NCBI GenBank assembly: GCA_021841025.1
Contig: JAKBWA010000104.1
Location: 23,311 to 87,310 of the forward strand
Length of the DNA: 64,000 bases
Source of the DNA: Bacillota bacterium
GTDB taxonomy: Bacteria; Bacillota; Sulfobacillia; Sulfobacillales; Sulfobacillaceae
Direction of reading: 5' to 3'
Position 1 is the stretch's first letter. Each line of letters begins with the position of its first letter. Made by a program: the position numbers and the translations under genes. The notes under the pieces were generated by a model that saw nothing but the letters and a program-made list of their open reading frames with translations, made no database searches and was not told the origin of the DNA. This document shows positions 35,291 to 44,245 of this stretch, piece by piece.

Positions 35291-36444
35291 TGCCTTACCC
35301 GCCGTATTTTACTGAAGATCATGACCAGTTTCGCGAAACTGTTCGAAAATTTGTCGCCACCGAAGTTACCCCCTTCGTGAGGGACTGGGAAGAGGCCGGG
35401 GAATTTCCTTTGAGTCTCTTAAGGCGAATGGGAGAATTAGGGTTTTTGGGAGTTCACTATCCCGCTGAGGCTGGTGGACAAGGTGCTGACTATTTCATGA
35501 GTGTGGTCTTAGCCGAAGAATTGGCCAGATGCGGTGCCGGAGGATTTCCCATGGCCATGGCAGTACAAAGTGAGATGGCTACGCCGCCAATTTGGAAGTT
35601 TGGAACTCCAGAACAAATTGAGCGGTATTTAAAACCGGCGCTCGCAGGCGAAAAGCTTGCCTGTCTTGGTATTACGGAACCCAATCACGGATCCGATGTG
35701 GCATCGATACAGACCAGGGCTCGGCGGGAGAAAGAGGGGTGGGTCATTCGTGGCAGCAAAGTTTTCATCACCAACGGACCCCGCGCCGACTTCATGACCC
35801 TTCTGGCTCGCACCACCGATGCGCCCGGCTATCAGGGGCTCTCCCTGTTTTTGCTGGATTTGAACCGTTCGGGGGTGAAGATGACAAAGCGGTTGAACAA
35901 GGTGGGAATGCGGTCGTCAGATACCGCACTTTTCTATTTTGATGATGTGCGGGTGCCTCAAGAGGCCTTATTGGGCGAAGAGGGCCGGGGATTTTACCAG
36001 ATTATGTGGGAGCTTCAAGGCGAACGCCTGATTGCGGCGGCAGGAGCTGTGGGATCCGCCCAGTACGCTTGGGAGATAGCCCAAAATTATGCCCGCAAAC
36101 GTCAGGTCTTCGGCCATGCCCTTCAAGGATTTCAAACCATAACCCACCTTCTGGCGCAAATGGCCACTGAGATTGAAAGTGTGCGGCAACTGACCTATCG
36201 GGCGGCCTGGCGTTTTGCCAAAGGGGAAGTGCCAACCCAAGAAATTGCCATGGCTAAATTGGCCACGGCCCAGACGGCCTATGAAGTCATTGACCGGAGT
36301 TTGCAAATTCTGGGTGGTCATGGTTACGTCAGTGACTGGCCAATCGAGCGCATGTGGCGGGATATTCGCTTAAACCGCATCGGGGGTGGAACGGATGAAA
36401 TTATGAAGGAGATCATTTCCACTACCATGGGCCTGAAAACGTAG
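35290..36444 (+). CDS. Acyl-CoA dehydrogenase, first of two
   Basis: 384 residues, FAD-dependent. CLGITEPNHGSDVASIQTRA and SKVFITNGPRADF bind flavin and substrate; the C-terminal motif GGHGYVSDWPIERMWRDIR is standard. The position after RIGGG that carries the catalytic Glu in medium-chain enzymes reads GGGTDEI, without it, whereas Glu is present in WELQGERLI. This matches long-chain and isovaleryl-type enzymes, where the base sits on that earlier helix, and suggests a branched or long substrate. AGGAG lies just before the start, which overlaps the ligase stop by one base. Confidence 0.93.
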   Translation: MPYPPYFTEDHDQFRETVRKFVATEVTPFVRDWEEAGEFPLSLLRRMGELGFLGVHYPAEAGGQGADYFMSVVLAEELARCGAGGFPMAMAVQSEMATPPIWKFGTPEQIERYLKPALAGEKLACLGITEPNHGSDVASIQTRARREKEGWVIRGSKVFITNGPRADFMTLLARTTDAPGYQGLSLFLLDLNRSGVKMTKRLNKVGMRSSDTALFYFDDVRVPQEALLGEEGRGFYQIMWELQGERLIAAAGAVGSAQYAWEIAQNYARKRQVFGHALQGFQTITHLLAQMATEIESVRQLTYRAAWRFAKGEVPTQEIAMAKLATAQTAYEVIDRSLQILGGHGYVSDWPIERMWRDIRLNRIGGGTDEIMKEIISTTMGLKT

Positions 36445-36486
36445 CTGAAGCGAGGAAGCCAAAAGGCACGTAGAAGGAGGGTTTCG

Positions 36487-37647
36487 ATGGACACCTGGCC
36501 ATTTTCGGCGGACCATGAACTGTTTCGTCACAGTATTAGAAAATTTCTCGAACAAGAAATGCTTCCCGTTATTGATGAATTTGAGCAATTGGGCGTCGTT
36601 CCTCGTGAAATATTCCAAAAAACTGGTCAAAAAGGATATTTAGGCATCCGGTTTCCGGAAAGCGAGGGGGGGTTGGGAGGTGATGTGCTCTTCGAGGCGG
36701 TATGGATTGAAGAATTGGCGCGCTTGGGATCAGGAGGGCTGGCAGCGTCATTGTCCGGCCATACCACCATTGGCTTAACCCCCATTTGGCGCTGGGGAAC
36801 CAAAGCCCAAAAAGTTCAGTACCTTCGTCCCGGAATTTTAGGGGACAAGATTTGTGCCTTAGCCGTAACGGAACCAGACGCTGGATCAGATGTGGCGTCT
36901 ATTAGAACACGCGCCGAGAAGGTTCCGGGAGGGTTTCTTTTAAATGGGTCCAAGCTGTTTATTACCAACGGCACTCAAGCCGATGTGGTGATAGTGGCTG
37001 CGAAAACAAATCCAGATCAAGGCAGAAGGGGAATCAGCCTATTTCTGGTGGACACTCATTCTCCTGGATTTCGGGTAGGCCGGCGGCTTGACAAACTGGG
37101 CTGGCATGCTTCCGACACGGCTGAACTCTATTTCGACGGGGTGATGGTGCCTGAAGACCATCTGTTGGGCACATTGGGACAAGGGTTTTGGTACTTGATG
37201 GAGGAATTTCAGTGGGAACGCATTACCCTGGCCCTCTCGGCCGTGGCGCTGGCGGCACGGGCTTTGGACGATGCCCTGGCTTACGTAGGCAAGCGTGAAC
37301 AATTCGGAAAGCCTCTTCAAGGATTCCAAGTGATACGGCATCATTTGGTGGACTTGGCAGTGGATATTGAGAAAGCTCGTCAACTCACTTACCGGGCACT
37401 GTACGTCTTTGCCGAAGAAGGGGATGTCTCAATTCTATCGGCCATGGCCAAGGCGTATGCCGGTGAAATGGCGAGGCGGGTGAGTGATGGCGCACTGCAA
37501 GTGTTTGGCGGCAATGGTTACATGATGGATTATCCCGTTCAAAGGTACTGGCGAGATGCCCGTATTCTGTCCATTGGCGGAGGAGCTACCGAGGTGATGT
37601 ATGAGATTGTGGCGAAGGCTTTAATTCACGGGGGAGGTCAAAAATGA
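36487..37647 (+). CDS. Acyl-CoA dehydrogenase, second of two
   Basis: 386 residues, clearly a paralogue of the preceding enzyme. CALAVTEPDAGSDVASIRTR, SKLFITNGTQAD and FGGNGYMMDYPVQRYWRDAR are the family motifs. Again GGGATEV lacks the medium-chain catalytic Glu, while EEFQWERITL carries Glu at the long-chain/isovaleryl position. Two such enzymes together may serve successive steps or act as a heteromer. AAGGAGG lies seven bases before the ATG; the stop overlaps the next ligase by ATGA. Confidence 0.93.
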   Translation: MDTWPFSADHELFRHSIRKFLEQEMLPVIDEFEQLGVVPREIFQKTGQKGYLGIRFPESEGGLGGDVLFEAVWIEELARLGSGGLAASLSGHTTIGLTPIWRWGTKAQKVQYLRPGILGDKICALAVTEPDAGSDVASIRTRAEKVPGGFLLNGSKLFITNGTQADVVIVAAKTNPDQGRRGISLFLVDTHSPGFRVGRRLDKLGWHASDTAELYFDGVMVPEDHLLGTLGQGFWYLMEEFQWERITLALSAVALAARALDDALAYVGKREQFGKPLQGFQVIRHHLVDLAVDIEKARQLTYRALYVFAEEGDVSILSAMAKAYAGEMARRVSDGALQVFGGNGYMMDYPVQRYWRDARILSIGGGATEVMYEIVAKALIHGGGQK

Positions 37648-39200
37648 AAGGCGAACAGTTTCGTGACCAGACGCTTGGCGGGATCGGGTATTGGGCAAGA
37701 CGGCACGCCGAGCTCTCTTTTCTCCGCCCGGCTTTGGCAGACCATGACCAGAATTTGACCTGGGGAGAGTTCAATTCTCGCGTCAATCAATTGGCGCATG
37801 CCCTCAGGGCCAGGGGCATCGGTCACGGGGATCGGGTCGCTGGGGTTTTATGGAACAGCATTCCATTTTTGGAAGCGGTTTTTGCAACGGCGAAACTGGG
37901 TGCCGTTTTGGTCCCCATTAACTACCGGCTGAGTGAACCCGAAGTGCGCTATATTCTCATAGACAGTGGTGCTCGAGTGCTTTTATGCCATGACTCTTTT
38001 TATCCCATCGTCCAGGCGACCATGGATAAAGATGCTCTGATCCGGGTGGCCGACCCCGGCACATCTCGCGATCACAATCCTTATGAATCTTTGCTGGCCG
38101 CCTTCTCTGATTCAGAACCGCCATCCGAGGTCAAGACGCATGACATCCACATCATGATGTACACATCCGGTACCACCGGAAAACCTAAGGGAGCTCAATT
38201 GAGCCACCGCAACACGACCTGGAATGCTATTCAGTTGATGCTTCATGAAGCGACTCTTCGCATCGATGACACCGTATTGACGGTGGCGCCGCTCTTTCAT
38301 ATTGGAGGACTCGGGGTCCATACTCTTCCCGCGCTCTACCTGGGCGCTTTTGTCATAGTTCTTCCGCGTTTTAATCCCCAAGAGGTGTTGGAAACGATTC
38401 AAAATCGGCAGGTTACGGCGCTGTTTCTTGTTCCGGCGATGTGGCAGGCCATCTCTCAAGTACCCCATTTCGATCACTACGATTTGTCGTCTTTACGTGT
38501 CTTGGTTTCGGGGGGCGCTCCTTGTCCCATTCCTTTAATTGAATTCTACCAATCTCGCGGCTTGACGTTTCTAGAAGGATTTGGCATGACCGAAACCGCG
38601 CCTATCACCATGGTTTTGGGCGCAAAGGATGCTATCCGCAAACACGGGTCCATTGGCCGCCCGCTATTTTATCAAGGGGCCCGGGTCGTGGATGAGTCAG
38701 ACCATGATGTTGCCACGAACGAGGTGGGGGAACTGGTGCTGCAAGGACCCAATATTTTTGAGGGCTATTGGAATATGCCCGAGGCTACTCAAGATGCGTT
38801 TCGCGGAGGCTGGTTTCACACGGGCGATTTGGCGCGTGTCGACGAAGAAGGCTTCTTCTATTTGGTTGACCGCAAGAAGGATTTGTTGATTTCCGGAGGA
38901 GAAAATGTGTATCCGATCGAAGTCGAACAGGTTTTAGTCCGCCACCCTAATATCGCCGAGGCGTCTGTTATCGGAGTGCCGGATGAAACTTGGGGCGAGG
39001 TGCCGCTGGCTGTCTTGGTGCTCAAAGATGCGAGCCAAAGCTTGACGGCCGAAGATGTCCAAGAGTTTTGCCAGGGACGGCTGGCGGGATTTAAGATTCC
39101 TAAAGCTGTGAGAGTGGTGACGAGTCTGCCGCGAAACGCGACGGGCAAGGTGCTGAAGACCACATTGCGGCAAACCTATGCCAAAGGGAGAGATGCGTGA
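37644..39200 (+). CDS. Acyl-CoA ligase (AMP-forming), second of three
   Basis: 518 residues. P-loop MMYTSGTTGKPKGAQLSH (about residues 169-186), FLEGFGMTETAP, GWFHTGDLARVDEEG, and the hinge and lysine LPRNATGKVLKTTL. The order and length are those of medium/long-chain fatty acid or aromatic acid ligases. It starts inside the stop of the second dehydrogenase (ATGA). Its motifs are the most canonical of the three ligases here. Confidence 0.93.
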   Translation: MKGEQFRDQTLGGIGYWARRHAELSFLRPALADHDQNLTWGEFNSRVNQLAHALRARGIGHGDRVAGVLWNSIPFLEAVFATAKLGAVLVPINYRLSEPEVRYILIDSGARVLLCHDSFYPIVQATMDKDALIRVADPGTSRDHNPYESLLAAFSDSEPPSEVKTHDIHIMMYTSGTTGKPKGAQLSHRNTTWNAIQLMLHEATLRIDDTVLTVAPLFHIGGLGVHTLPALYLGAFVIVLPRFNPQEVLETIQNRQVTALFLVPAMWQAISQVPHFDHYDLSSLRVLVSGGAPCPIPLIEFYQSRGLTFLEGFGMTETAPITMVLGAKDAIRKHGSIGRPLFYQGARVVDESDHDVATNEVGELVLQGPNIFEGYWNMPEATQDAFRGGWFHTGDLARVDEEGFFYLVDRKKDLLISGGENVYPIEVEQVLVRHPNIAEASVIGVPDETWGEVPLAVLVLKDASQSLTAEDVQEFCQGRLAGFKIPKAVRVVTSLPRNATGKVLKTTLRQTYAKGRDA

Positions 39201-40759
39201 TGGATAGCGTGTTGGAGAAAAATTTGGCCTCAAGGGTAGCCGTCGGGGATATTGCTGTGCGAGCCGCACAACACTTTCGGCAAAAGCTGGCTATTCATGA
39301 TGGCGATGTGCGGTTGAGCTTTCAAGAAGTCAATGCCCTAGCATGCCGCTTTGGGCAGGCTCTCATTAAAAACGAATTGACCACACATCCGGTGGCACTC
39401 ATGAGCCGGAACCGCTGGCCTTTTTTTGTCAGTTATTTTGGTACGGCAAAAGCCGGGGCGACCATCATGCCGTTAAACTTGGGACTGGATGCGCCCTCAT
39501 TGGTATATTGCCTGAATGACGCCCAAGCAGAGGTGTTAGTGGTGGAGAAACCGCTGGCTTCTTTGGCCGAGCAAGTGATCGCCCAGGTGCCGACACTTCG
39601 CAGGGTGGTATGGTTTGGATCTCCAGACGCGGCAGATTTTCAAGATTTTTTGATGGAAGGGGATGATACAGAGCCAGAAGTCGTGATTGCCGACCGCGAT
39701 CCCGTGCAGCTTCTTTATACTTCAGGGACGACATCGGCGCCCAAAGGGGTGCTCACGAGTCATCTGGCGGTGACGATTACAGCTTTGGGAGCGGCTTTGC
39801 AAAATCAACTGTCGGCCGAAGATTCCCTGCTTCATGTGCTCCCGTTGTTTCATTGCGCTGATCTCAACGCGTTTGCCCTGCCGGCCTTTATTGTGGGCGC
39901 TTCCAACCATCTCCTGGCCCAATTTGATGCCACAAGAGTGGCAGATATCATAGAAGAGGAACAATTGACCACGCTGTTTTTGCTGCCCATGATGTGGCAG
40001 GCGATCCTAGGAATAGAGAATATTGATCGCCGCGACTTTTCTTCGGTGCGCCTCGCGTTATATGCTATGGCTCCAATGCCTGATGAACGCATTGCCCGAA
40101 TCGCTGAGCGATTTTCTCGGGCCACGGTCATTTTGGGATCAGGTCAAACGGAGTTCACGCCGCCCACCACTTTTCAACGTCCCTATCATCAAGGAACAAA
40201 ATCTGCCTCCTGGGGAACACCCGTCTTGACGGTTGACGCACGCATTATGAATGACGGGGAGGTGCTAAAGCCGGGAGAAGTGGGCGAAATTGTCTACCGC
40301 GGCGCTCATGCGATGTCGGAATATCTTCATCACCCTGAAGCCACCGAAGAGGCTTTTCGCCACGGTTGGTTTCACAGTGGCGACATGGGATGGATAGATG
40401 AAGAGGGGGTAGTGTGGTTCCTTGACAGAAAGAAAGACATCGTGAAAACCGGAGGCGAAAACGTCTCTTCGGTGGAAGTCGAACGATGCCTGTTAACGCA
40501 TCCAGCCATCCAGGATGCCACGGTGATTGGACTCTCTCACCCCCATTGGGGAGAAGCGGTGACGGCCTTGGTGACAGTAAATCCTCAGTTTAACGTGAGT
40601 GAAGAGGAAATATTGGCATTTTGCAAAGATCATTTGGCGGGATTTAAAGTCCCCAAGCGCGTCCTCTTTGTCACCCAATTTCCCCGCACGGGGACGGGAA
40701 AGATCCAAAAGCATCTATTGCGCGACACTTACCAGGATTTTTACCGTAAATTGCCATAG
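39200..40759 (+). CDS. Acyl-CoA ligase (AMP-forming), third of three
   Basis: About 519 residues. P-loop LLYTSGTTSAPKGVLTSH with Ala after Ser in place of the usual Gly-Lys or Gly-Arg, then ILGSGQTEFTPPT instead of the usual YGxTE, and FPRTGTGKIQKHLL at the end. The changes in the adenylate motif mean its substrate may differ from the other two. GTG at 39197 and ATG at 39200 are both possible starts, overlapping the preceding stop. It is the last intact gene before the MaoC relic. Confidence 0.9.
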   Translation: MDSVLEKNLASRVAVGDIAVRAAQHFRQKLAIHDGDVRLSFQEVNALACRFGQALIKNELTTHPVALMSRNRWPFFVSYFGTAKAGATIMPLNLGLDAPSLVYCLNDAQAEVLVVEKPLASLAEQVIAQVPTLRRVVWFGSPDAADFQDFLMEGDDTEPEVVIADRDPVQLLYTSGTTSAPKGVLTSHLAVTITALGAALQNQLSAEDSLLHVLPLFHCADLNAFALPAFIVGASNHLLAQFDATRVADIIEEEQLTTLFLLPMMWQAILGIENIDRRDFSSVRLALYAMAPMPDERIARIAERFSRATVILGSGQTEFTPPTTFQRPYHQGTKSASWGTPVLTVDARIMNDGEVLKPGEVGEIVYRGAHAMSEYLHHPEATEEAFRHGWFHSGDMGWIDEEGVVWFLDRKKDIVKTGGENVSSVEVERCLLTHPAIQDATVIGLSHPHWGEAVTALVTVNPQFNVSEEEILAFCKDHLAGFKVPKRVLFVTQFPRTGTGKIQKHLLRDTYQDFYRKLP

Positions 40760-40776
40760 ATTGGAAGTGTGAGATC

Positions 40777-41150
40777 ATGTTTGATCGTCCATTTTACGCC
40801 GATTACAACTGAAGATAGGTTGGTAAATTGGAAGGGACGATTACCGAAACGGATCTGACGCTGTTTTCTTTACTAGAGTGGTGATTGAAAGCCATGGCAT
40901 ACCGACCGAGAATGGGCGGAAAAAAATCCCTTTGTCCAACCGCATGGATTGCTTGGGCTTTGGGTTGTGCCAGGACTCATACTAAACCGGAAATTGTTGT
41001 GTCCTGTTACGGTACCAATGGGGTGCTGTTTGTGCTCCCCGCTTAGATTAGCGTTTGAAGTGGGAAGAAAAATCCTCACGCATTGGATGAAGATTGCCAA
41101 ACAAATAGGGGGGCAGGTCACTTGATGCCAGAGTAAGACACCTGTGGCAA
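40777..41150 (+). pseudogene. MaoC-type enoyl-CoA hydratase/dehydratase relic
   Basis: The plus strand reads MFDRPFYADY, then two stops, then GTITETDLTLFS in the same frame. Another frame from 40904 gives DREWAEKNPFVQPHGLLGL. These are the opening (GRTITETD), middle (HxDxEYAKK) and HG-L-L segments of MaoC hot-dog dehydratases in the correct order and spacing. Several frameshifts and stops break it. It lies in the operon exactly where a hydratase would be expected, between a ligase and a carboxyltransferase, so the lost gene was probably part of the pathway and may have been replaced by the crotonase. Confidence 0.75.
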
Positions 41151-41193
41151 GAAGCCTATCGGCGGCCAAAAATGTATAGAAAGAGGGAAGCAT

Positions 41194-42768
41194 ATGCAGG
41201 AACACCAAGACACTCCGAACCTTTCGCAAATGGCGGATCAACTGGAGCAGCGAAAAACGGACATTAGGCAGCAAATGGGCGGGTTTGAACAAATCGAGAG
41301 GCAGCATCAGTCGGGAAAGCTCACCGCCAGAGAACGGATCCATCATCTCTTCGATCCGGAAACTTTTGAGGAGATGGGCATTTTTGCCCACCATCAGGAC
41401 AATGTTCCCGAAATGCGGGGACGGCAGACGCCAGCAGACGGGGTGATTACCGGAACTGGAAAAATTAGAGGGCGCCAAGCCGCCATTGCCGCCTACGATT
41501 TCACCGTCCTGGCCGGATCAATGGGAATAGTTGGCGAGCGTAAGGTGGCCAGAGTGAGACAATGGGCATTACGCCACCGTATCCCCATGATTTGGCTTAT
41601 TGATTCGGCCGGGGCTCGGATCCAAGAGTTGGCCGGGTCATGGTTCGCCGGTACCGGCGATATCTTTTTTGAAGAGGTGAAAATGTCAGGAGTGGTGCCG
41701 CTGGTATGTGCGGTCATGGGGCCTGGGGCCGCGGGCACCGCTTATGTCCCGGCATTGGCTGATTTCGTGCCGATGGTGAAGGGGACGAGCTTTATGGCTT
41801 TGGGAGGACCTCCGTTGGTTAAAGCGGCGATTGGCGAAGACATCAATGAACAAGACTTGGGCGGCAGCAAAGTTCACACCGAGGTCTCAGGGGTGGCGGA
41901 CTTGGAAGTGGCGAATGATCAGGAGTGTCTCGATGCCATCTGTGATTATTTGAGTTATTTTCCTTCCCACAGCCAAGAAATGCCGCCCCATTCGCCAAGT
42001 TCTGATCCGCCTGAACGGGAGGTTCGGGCATTGGAAGATATAGTGCCAGTGGCTTTAAATCAAGGGTATGATATGCACAAGGTGATTCGGGAGATCGTAG
42101 ATGATGGGACAATTTTCGAGATGAAACCCAGATGGGCCCGCAATTTAATCACGGCGTTTGCTCGTATTGGCGGATATTCGGTTGGCATTATCGCCAATCA
42201 GCCAATGGTATTGGGAGGTGCCATTGATGTCAACGCGTCGGATAAGGCGGCGCGTTTTATCATGCTCTGCGATGCCTTCAACATACCTTTGGTCTATTTG
42301 GTGGACACGCCGGCTTTTATGATTGGGTCATCTGTGGAAAAGCAAGGCATTATCCGGCACGGTGCCAAATTTCTCTATGCCACTTCGGTGGCGACAGTTC
42401 CGAAATTCACGGTCATCGTACGTAAGGCCTTTGGCGCAGGTTATTACGTCATGAATGGACGCGCTTACGAACCGGATCTTATTGTGGCCTGGCCCCATGC
42501 CCCCATCAGCCTGATGGGGGCCGAAGGCGCCGTCAACATTCTTTATGGGAAAATGATTTCGAAAAGCGATGATCCGCAAGCCGCCCGCCAGGAGCTATTG
42601 GAGCGCTATCGAGAGCGCATCGGACCAGATATTGCTGCGGGCTCCGCGTTAATTGACGATATTATCCGGCCGCGGGATACCCGCTGTGTCCTCTACGCCG
42701 CACTCGAACGCACCCAGAAGAAGGTCGTAGAGCGTCCAGCCAGAAAGCATGGTGTCATGCCCGTCTAA
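41194..42768 (+). CDS. Acyl-CoA carboxylase, carboxyltransferase (beta) subunit
   Basis: 524 residues of the propionyl-/methylcrotonyl-/geranyl-CoA carboxylase beta family. LTARERIHHLFD near the N-terminus, the acyl-CoA site IDSAGARIQE, GPGAAGTAYVPALADF, and in the second half GGAIDVNASDKAARFI and GAGYYVMNGRAYEPD for carboxybiotin. It moves CO2 from biotin to an acyl-CoA in the cytoplasm. Biotin carboxylase and biotin carrier subunits are not encoded in the window, so it must borrow them from elsewhere. GAGGGAAG is near the start. It follows the ligase after 434 bases that hold the MaoC relic. Confidence 0.92.
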   Translation: MQEHQDTPNLSQMADQLEQRKTDIRQQMGGFEQIERQHQSGKLTARERIHHLFDPETFEEMGIFAHHQDNVPEMRGRQTPADGVITGTGKIRGRQAAIAAYDFTVLAGSMGIVGERKVARVRQWALRHRIPMIWLIDSAGARIQELAGSWFAGTGDIFFEEVKMSGVVPLVCAVMGPGAAGTAYVPALADFVPMVKGTSFMALGGPPLVKAAIGEDINEQDLGGSKVHTEVSGVADLEVANDQECLDAICDYLSYFPSHSQEMPPHSPSSDPPEREVRALEDIVPVALNQGYDMHKVIREIVDDGTIFEMKPRWARNLITAFARIGGYSVGIIANQPMVLGGAIDVNASDKAARFIMLCDAFNIPLVYLVDTPAFMIGSSVEKQGIIRHGAKFLYATSVATVPKFTVIVRKAFGAGYYVMNGRAYEPDLIVAWPHAPISLMGAEGAVNILYGKMISKSDDPQAARQELLERYRERIGPDIAAGSALIDDIIRPRDTRCVLYAALERTQKKVVERPARKHGVMPV

Positions 42769-42812
42769 TCTATCGTCTCCATTTATTCTTCAGCAAAATT
42801 TACCATGATTCG

Positions 42813-42823
42813 CCCCCCCCCCC
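42813..42823 (+). repeat. Homopolymer of eleven C
   Basis: Eleven consecutive C residues in a non-coding position 45 bases after the carboxyltransferase stop. Such runs slip easily in replication and in sequencing. Confidence 0.9.
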
Positions 42824-43049
42824 AGCGACAGATGAGAGGGTTTGATTGTGGCTTGTATGACCTAGGAAGTGGGGTGCACCTGCAGTTTGAATGTTGACAC
42901 AGCTCACCTCACTTGTGTTTTCGTGCCGTGCCGCAGGTCTTCATGATGTAGATCCATTATGCCCGGTAAATCTTTCTGGCCGAATCGATAGAAGGAAGGC
43001 GGCAAATCAAGATGGCAAATTTCGTGGGATAATAATGTATTTTGGATGA

Positions 43050-43134
43050 TATGACACGTGCAGCATAAAGATTTGTAACAAATAATAATGCGAGATGTCA
43101 CGTAATCTCGTATATATGATAAAAACGTGTCATA
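43050..43134. promoter_or_regulatory. Nested inverted repeats, possible operator region
   Basis: TATGACACGT (43050-43059) and its exact reverse complement ACGTGTCATA (43125-43134) lie 65 bases apart. Between them ATGCGAGAT (43088-43096) and ATCTCGTAT (43105-43113) form a near-perfect hairpin whose loop is GTCACGTA, a variant of the same core. Three related cores in a promoter-sized region suggest binding sites for a regulator, possibly the PucR protein of the cluster. A -10-like TATGAT lies at 43115-43120. Confidence 0.5.
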
Positions 43135-43585
43135 GAATGGGTGTGAAAATGACCTGAGTGTCACGGTTTGATGGGAATCTTTGCGAATCCCCGGTGCGTT
43201 GTTTAGGTTTTGGAGAGAGGCCGATAACCATGACAAAGGGACCGATACTCATAACTCTCTTATTGGTGGACCATTCAACAGACTTTTCCGGTTATGTTCA
43301 TGAGTTTTATGGTTCGCAATCGGGATTATTCCCTAAAGGACTTATTAATCGATTGCTTAAAGAAAGCGGAGCGTTTTAGCTTCTGCTTGATATTTTCTGG
43401 CTATTCCAAAACCGGACTGATGCAAACAGTTCTTGCCCGGTCTATGAAATTCGGTAGAGTGACAATGGTTGCGGCGTGTCTGTTTGATAGCTGTGGGTAC
43501 CGGACAGCGCAACCGGACATTCCGGTGGTTCACACCGGATCGGAGTTTCGTGGTGTTTCTAAAATGGGGATAAGGATGGGAGAGT

Positions 43586-44245
43586 TTGAAAATATTATTA
43601 GTTAATCCAAATAGCAACCTGCAACTAACCCAAGAACTTCAACGACAAGCGGTTCTGGCTGCATCGCCAACCACATTCATTGATGTGTTCAATCCATCAC
43701 ATGGACCGCGGTCTATAGCAAACGAAGGAGATGCAGAAGACAGTGTAGCCTATACTCTTGAGGAATTGCAGGATAGGCCGGCGGGGGCGGATGCAATGAT
43801 CGTCGCTTGCTATAGTGATCATCCTCTTGTGTCGCTTCTCTTCCGGCAATGGAATAAACCTGTCATTGGAATTCTGGAAGCCTCGTTAATTTGCGCTGAT
43901 CAGATGAATAAAAGGCCCATTATTATGACTAGTGATGATGAGTGGATTGATCCGCTTTCAGCGTATGTGGAAAAGACCGGACGATCAGGCGTTGTTCGCG
44001 CAATTCACGACAATGCGTCCAATCTCTTTGAAGGACGGGAACATATCAATGGCAAGGTGCTCCAGGAGATTCAAGACCTCTTGCGTGAAACTGACTATGC
44101 CTTGTGTTTAGGGTGTGCGGCCTTATCCGGAACCGAAGCGCAATTGATATCGGTTCCATGGGTGGTGATTGACGGAGTAAAAGCGGCAGTTAAACTTTTA
44201 GAATCCCGGGAGGCGAGCCGTGTCCTACCTAGATCAGCAAATTGA
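43586..44245 (+). CDS. Asp/Glu/hydantoin racemase family protein, probably allantoin or hydantoin racemase
   Basis: 219 residues with the signature ILLVNPNSN at the N-terminus and the two catalytic Cys positions, one in VACYSDHP (about residue 75) and one in CLGCAALSG (about 178). These enzymes flip the chiral carbon of hydantoins or allantoin by a two-Cys proton relay. The start is TTG at 43586 with AAGGA nine bases upstream. It overlaps the M20 gene by 26 bases. Next to allantoinase and allantoate amidohydrolase, an allantoin racemase is the best guess. Confidence 0.88.
   Translation: MKILLVNPNSNLQLTQELQRQAVLAASPTTFIDVFNPSHGPRSIANEGDAEDSVAYTLEELQDRPAGADAMIVACYSDHPLVSLLFRQWNKPVIGILEASLICADQMNKRPIIMTSDDEWIDPLSAYVEKTGRSGVVRAIHDNASNLFEGREHINGKVLQEIQDLLRETDYALCLGCAALSGTEAQLISVPWVVIDGVKAAVKLLESREASRVLPRSAN

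Larger units (their letters stand above)
42769..43585. other. Intergenic region before the ureide island
   Basis: About 800 bases holding a run of eleven C and a set of inverted repeats listed separately. Two open frames (43158-43379 and 43294-43605) overlap in different frames, lack good ribosome sites and match nothing I know. The region probably serves as the long regulatory leader for the racemase gene. Confidence 0.45.

Noticed and set aside
43158-43605. Genes in the two overlapping frames before the racemase
   Set aside because: They overlap in different frames, lack convincing ribosome sites and match no family; the region is better explained as leader DNA.
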